Assembly: GCA_963932465.1 (NCBI GenBank)
Contig: OZ010792.1
Span: forward strand, 513,903,100-513,967,099
Source of the DNA: Maratus speciosus
Taxonomy: Eukaryota; Arthropoda; Arachnida; Araneae; Salticidae
Reading direction: 5' to 3'
DNA: 64,000 bases
In this document: in pieces, positions 44,282 to 54,079 of the stretch
Layout: each line of letters opens with the position of its first letter
Numbering within the stretch: the first letter of the stretch is position 1
Translations under genes and position numbers: made by a program
Notes under the pieces: generated by a model
Told to the model about the DNA's origin: nothing
What the model saw: only the letters and a program-made list of their open reading frames with translations
The model's database searches: none

Positions 44282-45296
44282 GATTGGACACTATCATGGC
44301 AAATGTCAAAATTTGAATAAAAATATTAAGAGTACACTGTAAAAAAAAATCTGTAAAGTTACTAAAGTTTTTCTAGGAAACTGAGATTCCTAGAACTTTT
44401 TATGTAATGGCAACAACAAAAATTCACGTAACAGACACACTTTTGCACCGAAAATAAAAAAATCTGTAAGATTACTAAGAATTTTTAGGAAATTGGGATG
44501 CCTAGAACTTTTCATGTAACTGTAACCAGGATTACAGGTAAAGTTTTAGTAAGATTACTGTAATTTTAGCAGATTCATTTGTAAAGTCACAGATGTCTGT
44601 AGCTTTACAAAATCTAGCTTTGTAGATTTGCAGCTTTTTTTGTACAGTTACAGATGACAGTTTAGTAAGCATGTAACTTTACATCTGTAGAACTACAGAT
44701 TTTTTTTTTTCAGTGTAGAAAGAATAATCCCACATTCAATATAAAATTGCAAGTATTTAGGCAATCGGCAAAGAAACTTTTTGATGTTATAAGCTTCTGT
44801 AAGCGCAAAAACTTTTCTTCGTGTAACTGCATGAAACATTTTCGTGTACCAGAACAAGAACGTCACTTTCGTAGATTGGAGACTATCTTGGCAAATGCCC
44901 AAATTTGAAGAAAAATATTAAGAGTAGAAAGAATAATCCCACATTCAATTATAAAATTGCAAGTTTTTAGGCAATCGGCAAAGAAACTTTTGATGTTATA
45001 AGCTCCTGTAAGTGCAAAAACTTTTCTTCGTGTAACTGCATGAAACATTTTCGTGTACCAGAACAAGAACGTCACTTTCGCAGATTGGAGACTATCTTGG
45101 CAAATGTCAGAATTTGAAGAAAAATATTAAGCGTAGAAAGAATAATCCCACATTCAATATAAAATTGCAAATTTTTAGGCAATTGGCAAAGAAACGTTTT
45201 GATGTTATAAGCTCCTGTAAGTGCAAAAAACTTTTCTTCGTGTAATTGCATGAAACATTTTCGTGTACCAGAACAAGAACGTCACTTTTGCAAAGC
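44282..45296 (+). repeat. 209-bp tandem array (three units)
   Basis: Units contain GGAGACTATCTTGGCAAATG, AATATTAAGAGTAGAAAGAATAATCCCACATTC, CGGCAAAGAAACTTT and CGTGTACCAGAACAAGAACGTCACTTT. TAGAAAGAAT falls at 44716, 44925 and 45134, giving a period of exactly 209. The first unit is interrupted by a MITE. Minus-strand frames at 44693-45075 arise from the repeat. Confidence 0.92.
44335..44715. mobile_element. CACTGTAAAA MITE with TA duplication, copy 2
   Basis: Begins CACTGTAAAAAAAAATCTG and ends CAGATTTTTTTTTTCAGTG, flanked by TA. The empty site AAGAGTAGAAAG is preserved in unit 2 of the same tandem array (GCGTAGAAAG in unit 3), proving a TA-duplicating insertion. 381 bp, non-coding. Related to 13186-13638; the 160-bp palindrome at 51843 has similar ends. 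Confidence 0.93.
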
Positions 45297-45975
45297 CTGA
45301 AGAGATAAAAAATATGATGGCAATAGCGTCAATAGATATAAAACTAGCAAGAAAATTATGCACAGTGCGAAATGCGAGAAAAAGAAATATAGAGAAAAGA
45401 AAAGGGTATTTTAAAACAAAAGTGTTACTTTGATGAATGATTCGCCATCTGAAGAAGACAGATTGGAAGGTCGTTCCCCGTTCAAACCAGATATTTAACT
45501 TTATGATATCTCAGACCTCCAAATCCACTGAGAGAGTTCCACAAACTTTTTCAGTCAATTGAAACATTCTATGGCTAGATACAGTCACTACCACTCACTT
45601 TAATGGATTTTATGCAGGTAACGTCAGACGCCAGAGTTGGCGGTATGTTGATCTGTTATTCTAGCAACTGCACCGCTAGAATTCCAGCATGCGCAGGAGC
45701 AAACTCCGCTAGCAGACGATTTTAGCCTTGACCCAGGTTGAGTGCATGCATTTTAACTGAAAATTTGAAAATTTAGGGAATTTTCCCGCATTCAGAAGAA
45801 CATTTATATTACAATATATTAAGTATATGCTGCTACAAGAAAGAATTTTTTTGCGGAATTTTTAACAATCAAGCATTGATAACTCACGCTCCATAGACTG
45901 TTATGCTAAATACAGCCAGCAGACGAATTTTAGTCTCGAACTCAGGTCGCGCGCATAAGGTCCATTGGCTTTGGA
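45297..45975. other. No recognised feature
   Basis: Slightly less AT-rich near 45600-45760. No coding or repeat signal supported. Confidence 0.4.
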
Positions 45976-46290
45976 GTTTCGTTTTAAGGCTGTTCTCAAC
46001 TACTCTGCTCAACGAGCGCAAAGCGTTTTGAAACATTTACAAATTCATTTTTTAACAGAAAGATATAAAATTGGAAGACCTGACTATGGAAGCGATTTGG
46101 AATCGAACTGTGCTTTGCATTTTTTTTTTTTTTTATAAATAAATTACCTATTGAGTTATAAGCGACTTTGATCACGTGAAAAAGACGTTTTAAACCCTTA
46201 AAATTCTTCTTTCCCGCAGAAATTTGGTTCCAAACGCCCACCTTTGACAATATTTTTTGGAAGATCTATTGCGTTTGCAAAAAAAGTAGT
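45976..46290 (-). repeat. Fragment shared with interior of the 33.9-kb hAT
   Basis: Aligns with 33985-34275 (TTTAAGGCTGTTCTCAACT, GATTTGGAATCGAACTGTG, TTGAGTTATAAGCGA). Neither hAT terminus is present. Either an older truncated copy or a host segment captured by the hAT. Confidence 0.75.
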
Positions 46291-46403
46291 ATAACGGTAC
46301 AGTAAGTAGTTTTACTGATCCTAAATTTGACAATCAACCATCTACCTCAAATAGCAGCTAAACTGAAAAAAAGTGAAAAAAAAAAAAAAAAAAAGATCAA
46401 AAG

Positions 46404-47387
46404 TTTCATTTACCTGCACTTGCCCTGGCAGTTGAAGTAACAGGAGTATCTCACAGGGCAGCAATTATTATTACAAAGGCTACCTTACAAGACATGGGTC
46501 TCATTTATGATGATATTAAAGGAAAGGTAATTGCAGAAAACTTTAAGAAGACAGCTAGAGAATAAAAAGAAGAATTTGAAAGAACAAGAAAGACAGCATG
46601 AGTTAATTTTAGAAGGTTTACATTTTGACGCCAGAAAAAATAACACCATGGTAACTCAGTCAAAGGGAAGAAGGTATACTGAAAAATCATTAAAGAACAT
46701 GTGGTTTTAGTGCAAGAGCCATGATAAAGACAAATCGGTCATATATCACTAATATATTCCTCTGAAAATACTATAACCAAAGGAATTTTGGCGTAATTTT
46801 CAAAATAATAATATTGGCATTTCCAATTTGTAACTTATTGGGTGCGACGGAACAGCCGTCAAAACGGGATATAAATCTAGAGTTTTCAAAATATTGGAGA
46901 CAAGATTAAGCAAAACCTTTACAATGGATAATTTGCTTACTACATGCAAATAAACAAGTACTTAATTCAGAAATTCGATGGGCAAACTGTGGGTCCTGAA
47001 ATATTTTCTGGTTCGATAGAAAAACAACTTGTAAAAATGCGAAAATACTGAAATTATAGATTATAAAATAGTTCAGTCACAACCGCCACAAGTTAATTTC
47101 GAGGATTTAAGTACAGACAAGAAAGGTTTTTCAAAATTTGTCAAGCGGCATCAATCATGTTTCCTCAGAACTTAGTGATAAAGAACTGTGGAAAATTCAT
47201 TCCCTGTCATTGGCTAACAGCAGCTAACAGTTTCGCTTTCATTTGTATCCTGTAAAACTCCTCAAAATTTAGAGGTTCTTGCCGAATATGTTATTTAAAT
47301 TTATAGTCATATGTGGTTCAAAATCAAAGTAAAACCTTCTTGCAAAGATGGATCCATTCATTTGTGGGAAATGATTAATGATCCAGG
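46404..47387 (+). pseudogene. Decayed multicopy arthropod protein gene
   Basis: Several consecutive blocks on the plus strand read as protein, but stops and frame changes separate them. The blocks are: 46407-46563, with V-S-H-R-A-A-I and L-Q-D-M-G-L-I; about 46615-46690, with F-D-A-R-K-N-N-T and K-G-R-R; about 46845-46950, with G-C-D-G-T-A-V-K-T-G then, in another frame, L-Q-W-I-I-C-L-L-H-A-N; 47010-47050; and 47120-47375, with S-L-S-L-A-N and N-L-E-V-L-A-E-Y then W-F-K-I-K. These match, from memory, a large uncharacterised protein family repeated many times in spider, tick and aphid genomes (DGT-NTG and LQW-C-LHANELP blocks), whose function I do not know. The 3' part is cut by a Tc1-like element at 47390. 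Not functional. Confidence 0.65.
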
Positions 47388-47389
47388 TA

Positions 47390-48566
47390 CAGCCGTGGAA
47401 CAAAAAGTAACTAACTCTGCAACTTAATTATAATAGAAGAAAGTTACTGGTACCAAACGATTGAAAATAAAGTCTACTTTTAAATGATGTATATAAAATT
47501 GGCTTAGGTGGTCATCAAATCAAAGCCAGACCAAACATTGTTTTTTTCAATGGTAACACTTAATTTTGACAAGATATTTTTAATTTTCGGTTCAAACTGT
47601 GCGTAGAAACGAAATATCAAGTCTTTTGGACATTAACTTTTTGGATTATAAACATTCAAAATTTAGAGCTTCAAATGTTAAATTATATTTTCATATTTTT
47701 ATTAATATCTCCTGAAATCGTAATCCTAACGTGATAATTTTTGTGTGTTTAAAATACTACAAAACCCAAACATAAATACATAGAATTTGTAATTTTCAAA
47801 ATATAAAATTATATAAAATTGGCTTAGGCGGTCATCAAATCATAATTTGTAATATAATTTGTAATTTTTAAAATTTTATAATGTAAAGTATGAATTATGA
47901 AATTAATATTAGAAAAAGAACATGAATTGCGACCTACATTTTTTTATAGATTTAATATATATGTCCTGCTTTATGCGAATTCTCAATTTCAAATTTTTCT
48001 TTCAAGTAGTTTTACGGATTATGATTAAAAAAGTCAAAATGGTGGTTTAAGGGACCATCTATGATGTGCAAAAAAGCATAATTTGAAAAATAAATATTTT
48101 ATTCATTTTATTGAAACATTTGGGTTGGCAATAGTCGAAACATGTTAAGTGAGTGAAATGGTAAATATTGGCAAGAACTAATACATTAATAGAAGAGAAG
48201 TGACATAGTCATTCTGTAGCATTTCAACAATCGAGTACCGAACTTCAATTTGGGTACAGACCCTAAAATAAGCTCGTTTTAAAATAATTAATTTCTCTGA
48301 AACTAATCGTACGAATTTCATGAAAATTTGTGTTTAGGCTAATGAAAGGGTGTAGAATTTATTTAGGATGTCAAACTTGGGTACTGCTATTAAAAAAAAC
48401 AAAGTTTGGGTTCGTTTTGATATGTATATGGTCCCCTACGCAAATTTTATATACATCATTTGAAAGTAAGCTTTATTTCCAATCGTTTGGTACCAATAAC
48501 TTTCTTCTACAATAATTTGTTGCAGAATTAGTAGGGAGAGTGTTTACGTTTTTTTTTCCACGACTC
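47390..48566. mobile_element. Tc1-like element, copy 1 (non-autonomous)
   Basis: The TIRs start CAGCCGTGGAACAAAAAGTAA and end TTACG-(T)n-CCACGACTC, flanked by TA. The inner ~100 bp of each end match well (GAAGAAAGTTACTGGTACCAAACGATTG). It aligns with 57190-58241. It truncates the decayed gene upstream. No transposase frame (1177 bp). Confidence 0.85.
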
Positions 48567-48630
48567 TACCTCAAAAAAACAGAATAAAGACAATACAATC
48601 ATTCAAAGGAATGTCTTTTTTGAGAAGCAC

Positions 48631-49222
48631 AGGGCTGCCACAAGTGACTAATTTTATATTCTATTCCCACCACTATTTTAAGAAAATAAATTTTGTAGTA
48701 TATTTCTCTTGCAGAGTATTATATTCTATGATTATATTCTATGATTATATCTATGATTATATCTATGATTGCATCTATGATTATATATATGATTTGATCT
48801 ATGATCTATGATTATATATTTGATTTCACCTATGATCTATGATTATATTCATGATTATATTCCCACCACTATTTTAAGATAATAAATTTTGTAGTATATT
48901 TCTCTTGCAGATGATTATATTCTATGATTATATTGATCTATGATTAAATCTATGATTGCATCTATGATTATATATATGATTTGATCTATGATCTATGATT
49001 ATATATGTGATTTGATCAATGATCTATGATTATATATATGATTTGATCTATGATCTATGATTATATTCATGATTACATTCTATTCCCACCACTATTTTAA
49101 GAAAATTAAATTTGTAGTATATTTCTGTTGCAGATGTTTTCAAAGTATATGTGAAAATAAAAAATTTACTAAACAAAATGGTGCGAGATAGATTTAGAAA
49201 ATAGTCGCCTGTGGCAGCCCTG
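48631..49222. mobile_element. CAGGGCTGCCACA element filled with satellite
   Basis: The ends CAGGGCTGCCACAAGTGACTA and the complement of CAGGGCTGCCACAGGCGACTA are inverted repeats of hAT type (CAGGG), though I find no 8-bp duplication. The interior is a tandem array of three 196-223-bp units. Each has a constant block TCCCACCACTATTTTAAG...TTTCTCTTGCAG (48665, 48861, 49084) and a variable tract of TCTATGAT(TATA) words. Confidence 0.8.
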
Positions 49223-49715
49223 CAATCATGAAAATATACTTTTGGCAATCATCACTAATTCCCGGCAATGCATTAGAGACCTTGGGCTTAGAACGATAAT
49301 TGCAGCTAAATTCAAGCCTGGTAGAAGTTTTAAAATCCATCTCTTTAATTTTGAAACTTTTGAATATATGAATGTAACAAATTGTAATGATTGTAAACTG
49401 ACGGAAACCTTCTGTCTTATCAAACGAAGGAGGTAAAAAAAGTAACCAAGCAGGAGAAACATCTGATTTCCTATATTTTCCTTGTCATTATCAGGAGGTG
49501 TGTTAAAATTGTCACGAAGACTCACCATTCGTTTCTGGCTGTGAAGCTAAAGAGGATTTTATCTTGAAATGTTGATGTTCCGCAATGTTATGCCAAAATT
49601 TGATACTAACAAGTCGGAAACGTGGCAAATAAGGTGCGTTCGTACTGTAACTAATTTTATAAATATTCAGATCTTGGTTCAATAGCTGTTGAACTGTTAT
49701 GCAATAAAATAATCT
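49223..49715. other. No recognised feature
   Basis: Overlapping short frames on both strands (49226-49528 -, 49242-49436 +, 49512-49721 -) without any motif. The minus 100-codon frame begins in the element's end. Not called as genes. Confidence 0.4.
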
Positions 49716-50420
49716 TTTCAAAAAAATATATTAACCGACTTCAAAAAAAGCACTAAAAATAATTAAATAATTCTTTAAACTTCTCTAATGACGAAGCGTT
49801 ATCCAATAACTACACATCGGATATCATGTATCAGCATAAAAACGTTAAATTTAATGTATAGAATTTAATATCTACCAAACATGGATTTTCTAGATAATAT
49901 TTTTTACAAAAGATTAATTTACATATTTATGATTTAATTTACGAATATATACATATAAAAAGTAATCAATTACTTTTTGAAGTTGGTGCCAAACTATCTT
50001 AAGTATTGTAAAATTGTGAATATATTGTAGCTATTACCATGAATAAAGTAATGAAGTAATGATGGAAAATATGATGCAAAATTTAAAAAAATACTCTATT
50101 TCTTCAGAAAATTATTTGTTTAATCATTATCGATTGTGAATGTTTGGCACCAACTTCAAAAAGTAATTGATTACTTTTTATATGTATATATTCGTAAATT
50201 AAATCATAAATATGTAAATTAATCTTTTGTAAAAAATATTCTCTAGAAAATCCATGTTTGGTAGATATTAAATTCTATACATTAAATTTAACGTTTTTAT
50301 GCTGATACATGATATTCGATGTGTGGTTATTGGATAACGCTTCGTCATTAGAGAAGTTTAAAGAATTATTTAATTCTTTTTAGTGCTTTTTTTGAAGTCG
50401 GTTAATATATTTTTTTGAAA
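49716..50420. mobile_element. Foldback element with AACCGACTTCAAAAA ends
   Basis: Arms 49716-49992 and 50144-50420 are about 277 bp each and nearly perfect reverse complements, around a 150-bp unique centre. The outer phrase AACCGACTTCAAAAAAAG also occurs, complemented, at 55858-55877. The inner arm end CAATTACTTTTTGAAGTTGGTGCC resembles the outer phrase. Very high arm identity suggests recent origin. Non-coding. Confidence 0.9.
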
Positions 50421-50654
50421 AAATTATTTTATTTCCTACTTTTTAGTTATTCATCCCGTAACACATAATTATCCGGATTTTAACATCTGCTGAATAAGTA
50501 AATAATTTGTCAACGAAATTATAATTTAGAAAAACTATTTATTAAACAAATAGTTTTTAATAAATTCTTTATAATTTCATTAAAAGTATTGACTTTATTA
50601 GCATTTAATACTTCTGATATTTTTTAAACAAGTACATTATATTCACAACAGTCT
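50421..50654. other. AT-rich spacer
   Basis: No recognised feature. Confidence 0.4.
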
Positions 50655-51186
50655 ACAATCATTTATTTATTGATCACATACACCTGACTTGTGTGCTTGA
50701 CATAAGGGGCCCGCTTATAAGTCATCGTTAATAATCGAGGACGAAATAGCACAATGACTTTGACTTTGAAGGGGGGGGGGGGGGTTCTTGTTGTTGTCGT
50801 TGTATATACCCTATTGGGCCCGGTGGGCAGCTTTCTATTACTATATAGCTGTCTTAATCCACTTCCTAGATAAACTACCAGAGAAGAAAGATACGACGGA
50901 AACCTAACAAACACACACTACGCCGAACAAGCCACCATTAACTAGAATCACTCCTATACAGCCACATCAATCAAGTACGACAGTGACTATAAAGTGTATG
51001 TGTGTGTGTGTGGGGGGGGGGGGGGGGGTTCTAGATAGCACAAGGAAATTTACAACACCAGAGAATTACATCTGGGAGCTCCACAAAGAGTGTCTCCAAC
51101 GGAGCCAGCGGGATTTGAACCCGCAGCCCAACTACGCTCTGAAGCGCTTAGCGGTGTGGTGGCTTAACCATTCAGCCACGGTCTAC
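50655..51186 (-). mobile_element. tRNA-Ser-derived SINE, minus strand, interrupted
   Basis: Head 51101-51186 read on the minus strand: GGCTGAATGGTTAAGCC (A box), a CCGCTAA loop (anticodon GCT, Ser), a long variable arm and GGGTTCAAATCCCGC (B box). The body to the left matches the plus copy at 51465 (CACTCTTTGTGGAGCTCC, CTTATAAGCGGGC, GTCAAGCACACAAGTCAG) and ends in an A/T-rich tail. A 280-bp block is inserted in the body. tRNA-like but not a functional gene. Confidence 0.85.
50755..51034. mobile_element. 280-bp insertion in SINE with 9-bp duplication
   Basis: Flanked by ATAGCACAA at 50746-50754 and 51035-51043, and absent from the plus-strand SINE copy. Contains G-runs at both ends (50771-50784, 51012-51028) and a (TG)n tract. 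No known TIR. Class unknown. Confidence 0.75.
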
Positions 51187-51464
51187 ATTCAAGAATTCTT
51201 TTTTGTATGACTCCGTTGTCAAGAAGAAAAATGCAGACTATGTAGTTAGTAATATTTGTATTGACCAGAACCCAGATATATTTTTCGCTGTTAGCGAAAT
51301 GAGATTGACCAATCAGAAGCCTGCTTTTTTGCGAACTTGTAAGTTTTATAGAGTGTGTCCTTTTAAATTTCAAAAATTCTTCTCTCAAATAAAACAAAAT
51401 TTTCTGTACTAAAATACTGGCATCCAAAAAGCTGCAAACTTGTCAGGTTTGAAAATACGGTCCA
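51187..51464. repeat. Spacer with fragment of GCGAAA foldback family
   Basis: 51280-51345 (TTTTTCGCTGTTAGCGAAATGAGATTGACCAATCAGAAGCCTGC) matches one half of the foldback at 55433-55565. Short frames here are chance. Confidence 0.65.
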
Positions 51465-51700
51465 GGGGCCACCGTGGCTGAGTGGTCAAGGCATCATACT
51501 GCTAATCGCTTGAGAGCGTAGGTGACTGCGGATTCGAATCCCGCTGGCTCCGTTGCACACTCTTTGTGGAGCTCCTGGATGTAATTCTCTGGTACTGTAA
51601 ATTTCCTTGTGCTATTTCGTTCCTGTATATTGACGATGACTTATAAGCGGGCGCTTGACGCCAAGCATACAGGTCAGATATATTCAATAAACCAATCATG
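51465..51700 (+). mobile_element. tRNA-Ser-derived SINE, plus strand
   Basis: Head 51465-51551 folds as a class II tRNA: acceptor GGGGCCA with TGGCTCC, A box GTGGCTGAGTGG, anticodon loop CTGCTAA (GCT), long variable arm, B box GGATTCGAATCCC. The anticodon stem is degenerate, so it is a SINE head and not a working tRNA. The body holds CACTCTTTGTGGAGCTCCTGG and TTATAAGCGGGCGCTTGACGCCAAGC, and ends ATTCAATAAACC. Confidence 0.88.
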
Positions 51701-51842
51701 TGGTCCATAATTCTACATTATTATTTTCCGATAATCTCCATCAATTGTTTCCTCATGTAAGGTGCTTCTATTTGAGAGTGGTGACATACAATGCTCAGAC
51801 TCTGTTTATACATACGTGTTTGCCTACACTACGGCAAAATTA
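51701..51842. other. Short spacer
   Basis: No recognised feature. Confidence 0.35.
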
Positions 51843-52002
51843 CACTGTTAAAAATATCGTGAAAAATTACCTCTGTTTTTAAAGGCTATCTATTTTCTGA
51901 CCAATGAAAATGCTACATAAGCACCTACGGAGCGTTCTCATTGGTCAGAAAATAGATAGCCTTTAAAAACAGAGGTAATTTTTTACGATATTTTTAACAG
52001 TG
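51843..52002. mobile_element. 160-bp palindromic MITE, TA duplication
   Basis: CACTGTTAAAAATATCGTG at the left and its near-perfect complement at the right, flanked by TA. The arms are about 70 bp with only a few mismatches around a 17-bp centre. The ends resemble the CACTGTAAAA MITEs. Confidence 0.93.
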
Positions 52003-52579
52003 TAGACATTTTCTATTCCAGAACTTGGCAATTTTCGCTTGGACAAGTTTAATTATACGAGTGGAGGACAATTTAACAAGCATTAGTTTGGCAATAATGG
52101 CAAACACTTCAAGATTCATGGCGATAGCTTTTGTCTAGAATCTAACAATCAATAATTTTTTTCCGTATGTCACCATTCTCATACCAATACTCCCCATCTT
52201 TAGGCAGTAAAGACATCAGAAATGAGCGTCAATGATTAGGTGTTTAGTCTGAATCTGATAACCGAAGACAGTGCTGCTACACATAAGAAGTCACTTTTAT
52301 GTGTACTGTATATGGAGGCACTTTGCAGTGTACCGACTAATAGAAACACTTTGCTAAACTCTGATGTATAAGGTCACTTTCCTATTGAATTGTAAGCTTT
52401 TTGATCCCCACTTTTGATGCCGGTTAGCATCGTTTTAGATATTTGGGTTTTTCTGAATGGGCATCTTTTCTAGACAAGATCTCACACTTCGGAAAGTTAC
52501 CGCATCCAGTAAACTATAAGGTCCGCATCGATACATACGGACAACGGAATCGAGGATATTCCAAATATGGGTTCGAGGC
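52003..52579. other. No recognised feature
   Basis: Moderate base composition and a 60-codon frame at 52443-52625 without motif. Nothing supported. Confidence 0.4.
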
Positions 52580-53945
52580 TGAAAAAAGTCACGTGATACC
52601 GGTAATTTACCGAAGGAACTTCTAACTGATAAGAAGGGAAGATACTACTACTTTGCCTCATGAACCGTTTCATTGGCTAGCGGGGATTTAAATTACACGA
52701 GCGGATATTTTCCAAACTGGCTCCGTAGCAGCTCCGTAAGATGATTGGTTCGCTATGATGTCACAAAATCGGGTTGCTGCGAAGAAATATTTGGCGCAGA
52801 AAGAAAGGGAAAGGAGGAATTTGATCTGAGCTGAGCGGGAAATTTGCATTGTAATTTGTTATCCGTGTTTATATTCGTGATACATGATGGGATTTCGATT
52901 GATGATATTTTGTTGTGAATCTCTGATTTTTCTAGATTTTTTTTTTAAGTACAAACCTAAAAATTTCCAGATTTAGGAATTTAAAATGTATTCTATAAGC
53001 ATATCATTTAGTAATTTAGAATATGTTTTACAATTTAGAAACATATTCTAAAGAATCCATAATTTAGAATTAGAATTAAGAATTATATTATAATTAAGTG
53101 TTATAACTTAGAATTATGTATATTCCAACCATCCATTCATACAAACCTAAAAATTTCCAGATTTAGGAATTTAAAATGTATTCTATACTGTTGAATTTAC
53201 ACTTTTCTCAGAGAGGGATTTTTGTAGCTCCAGGAGGACATTATAGAGTTCTGTGGGGGGGGGGGGGGGGGGAGGATTGAACTTTTTGATAATTGAAAAC
53301 ACAAAATCTCAAGTCTTCTAGGAGGGAGGGGGGCATCTCATTGCTCCGGAGGGGGCGAATGTCCCCCTCAGGCCACCCCCTGAATTCAACACTGATTCTA
53401 TAAGCATAAGTAATTTAGAATATGTTTAGCAATTTTTTTTGTATTTTTAACAATTATGTAAAAACTGCAAAATTAACATAGTTCAAACCAATGTTTATAA
53501 TATCCCTGCCGCTTTCCCAAACAGCTTAAATCATTCTGTATAGTATGAAACCCTTGAGCAAACTAGAATTATAATCAAAATGCGACTAATAATTGACAAA
53601 AATTTGATCAAGTAACAGCTAAAGCAGACATTAAACACCTATATTTCATAGGTTTTCTCAGCCGAATGTGAAATCGAAATCAAATCTCAAACCGGCTATG
53701 CACACAGCTCCGTTCCGCGCGAGTAGTATACATTTTTCAAAAGTAAATAACAAAGAAAAGGACGATTTTTCGCCAAATCTAGAATCAGTTGTTTTAGCAA
53801 AAGAAAATACGTCATTTCCTCTCGCAACAGCCAATCATCTTCCGGAGCCAGTTTGGAATATATCCGCTCGTTTAAAACACACGTCTACGGAGCCTTCCCT
53901 TCTTTACAATAGAAGTTTTTACCTTGACCACGTGATCAAAATGTA
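52580..53945. mobile_element. Inverted-repeat element with CACGTG(A/G)T ends
   Basis: Left 52590-52760 and right 53770-53940 are diverged inverted repeats. Shared phrases, with the right end complemented, are CACGTGATACC, AAGAAGGGAAG, GAGCGGATATxTTCCAAACTGGCTCCG and GATGATTGG. Inside is a direct repeat (52951-53000 and 53139-53187, TACAAACCTAAAAATTTCCAG). The 92-codon frame 53668-53946 lies over the right arm and is not a gene. Class unassigned. Confidence 0.65.
53188..53394. mobile_element. hAT-type MITE, perfect 8-bp duplication
   Basis: Ends CTGTTGAATTTACAC and GAATTCAACACTG, flanked by ATTCTATA at 53180-53187 and 53395-53402. Reverse-orientation relative of the MITE at 569-795, including the G-rich CCTGAGGGGGACATT region. 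Contains a G-run at 53255-53272. Confidence 0.92.
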
Positions 53946-54079
53946 GATGGAATATCCTCCATTGGGTGAAGTAAAGCTGACAATCCATCAATAAAGTTTA
54001 CACACATCAGTGCGCGGCAAATTGCTTTGAGAGAAACTTATGTCCAAACTATAGCAAACTTAGGCATTTTCTATTATAT

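Noticed and set aside
44693..45075. Two homologous minus-strand small proteins
   Set aside because: They arise from the 209-bp tandem units; the third unit does not keep the frame.
49226..49528. 100-codon minus-strand frame as a gene
   Set aside because: No motif, overlapped by frames on the other strand, and adjacent to the terminus of a satellite-bearing element.
51465..51551. Functional tRNA-Ser(GCT) gene
   Set aside because: The anticodon stem does not pair well and the segment is the head of a SINE with a body and tail shared by two other copies.
53668..53946. 92-codon plus-strand frame as a gene
   Set aside because: It lies over the right arm of an inverted-repeat element whose left arm carries the complement; no protein motif.
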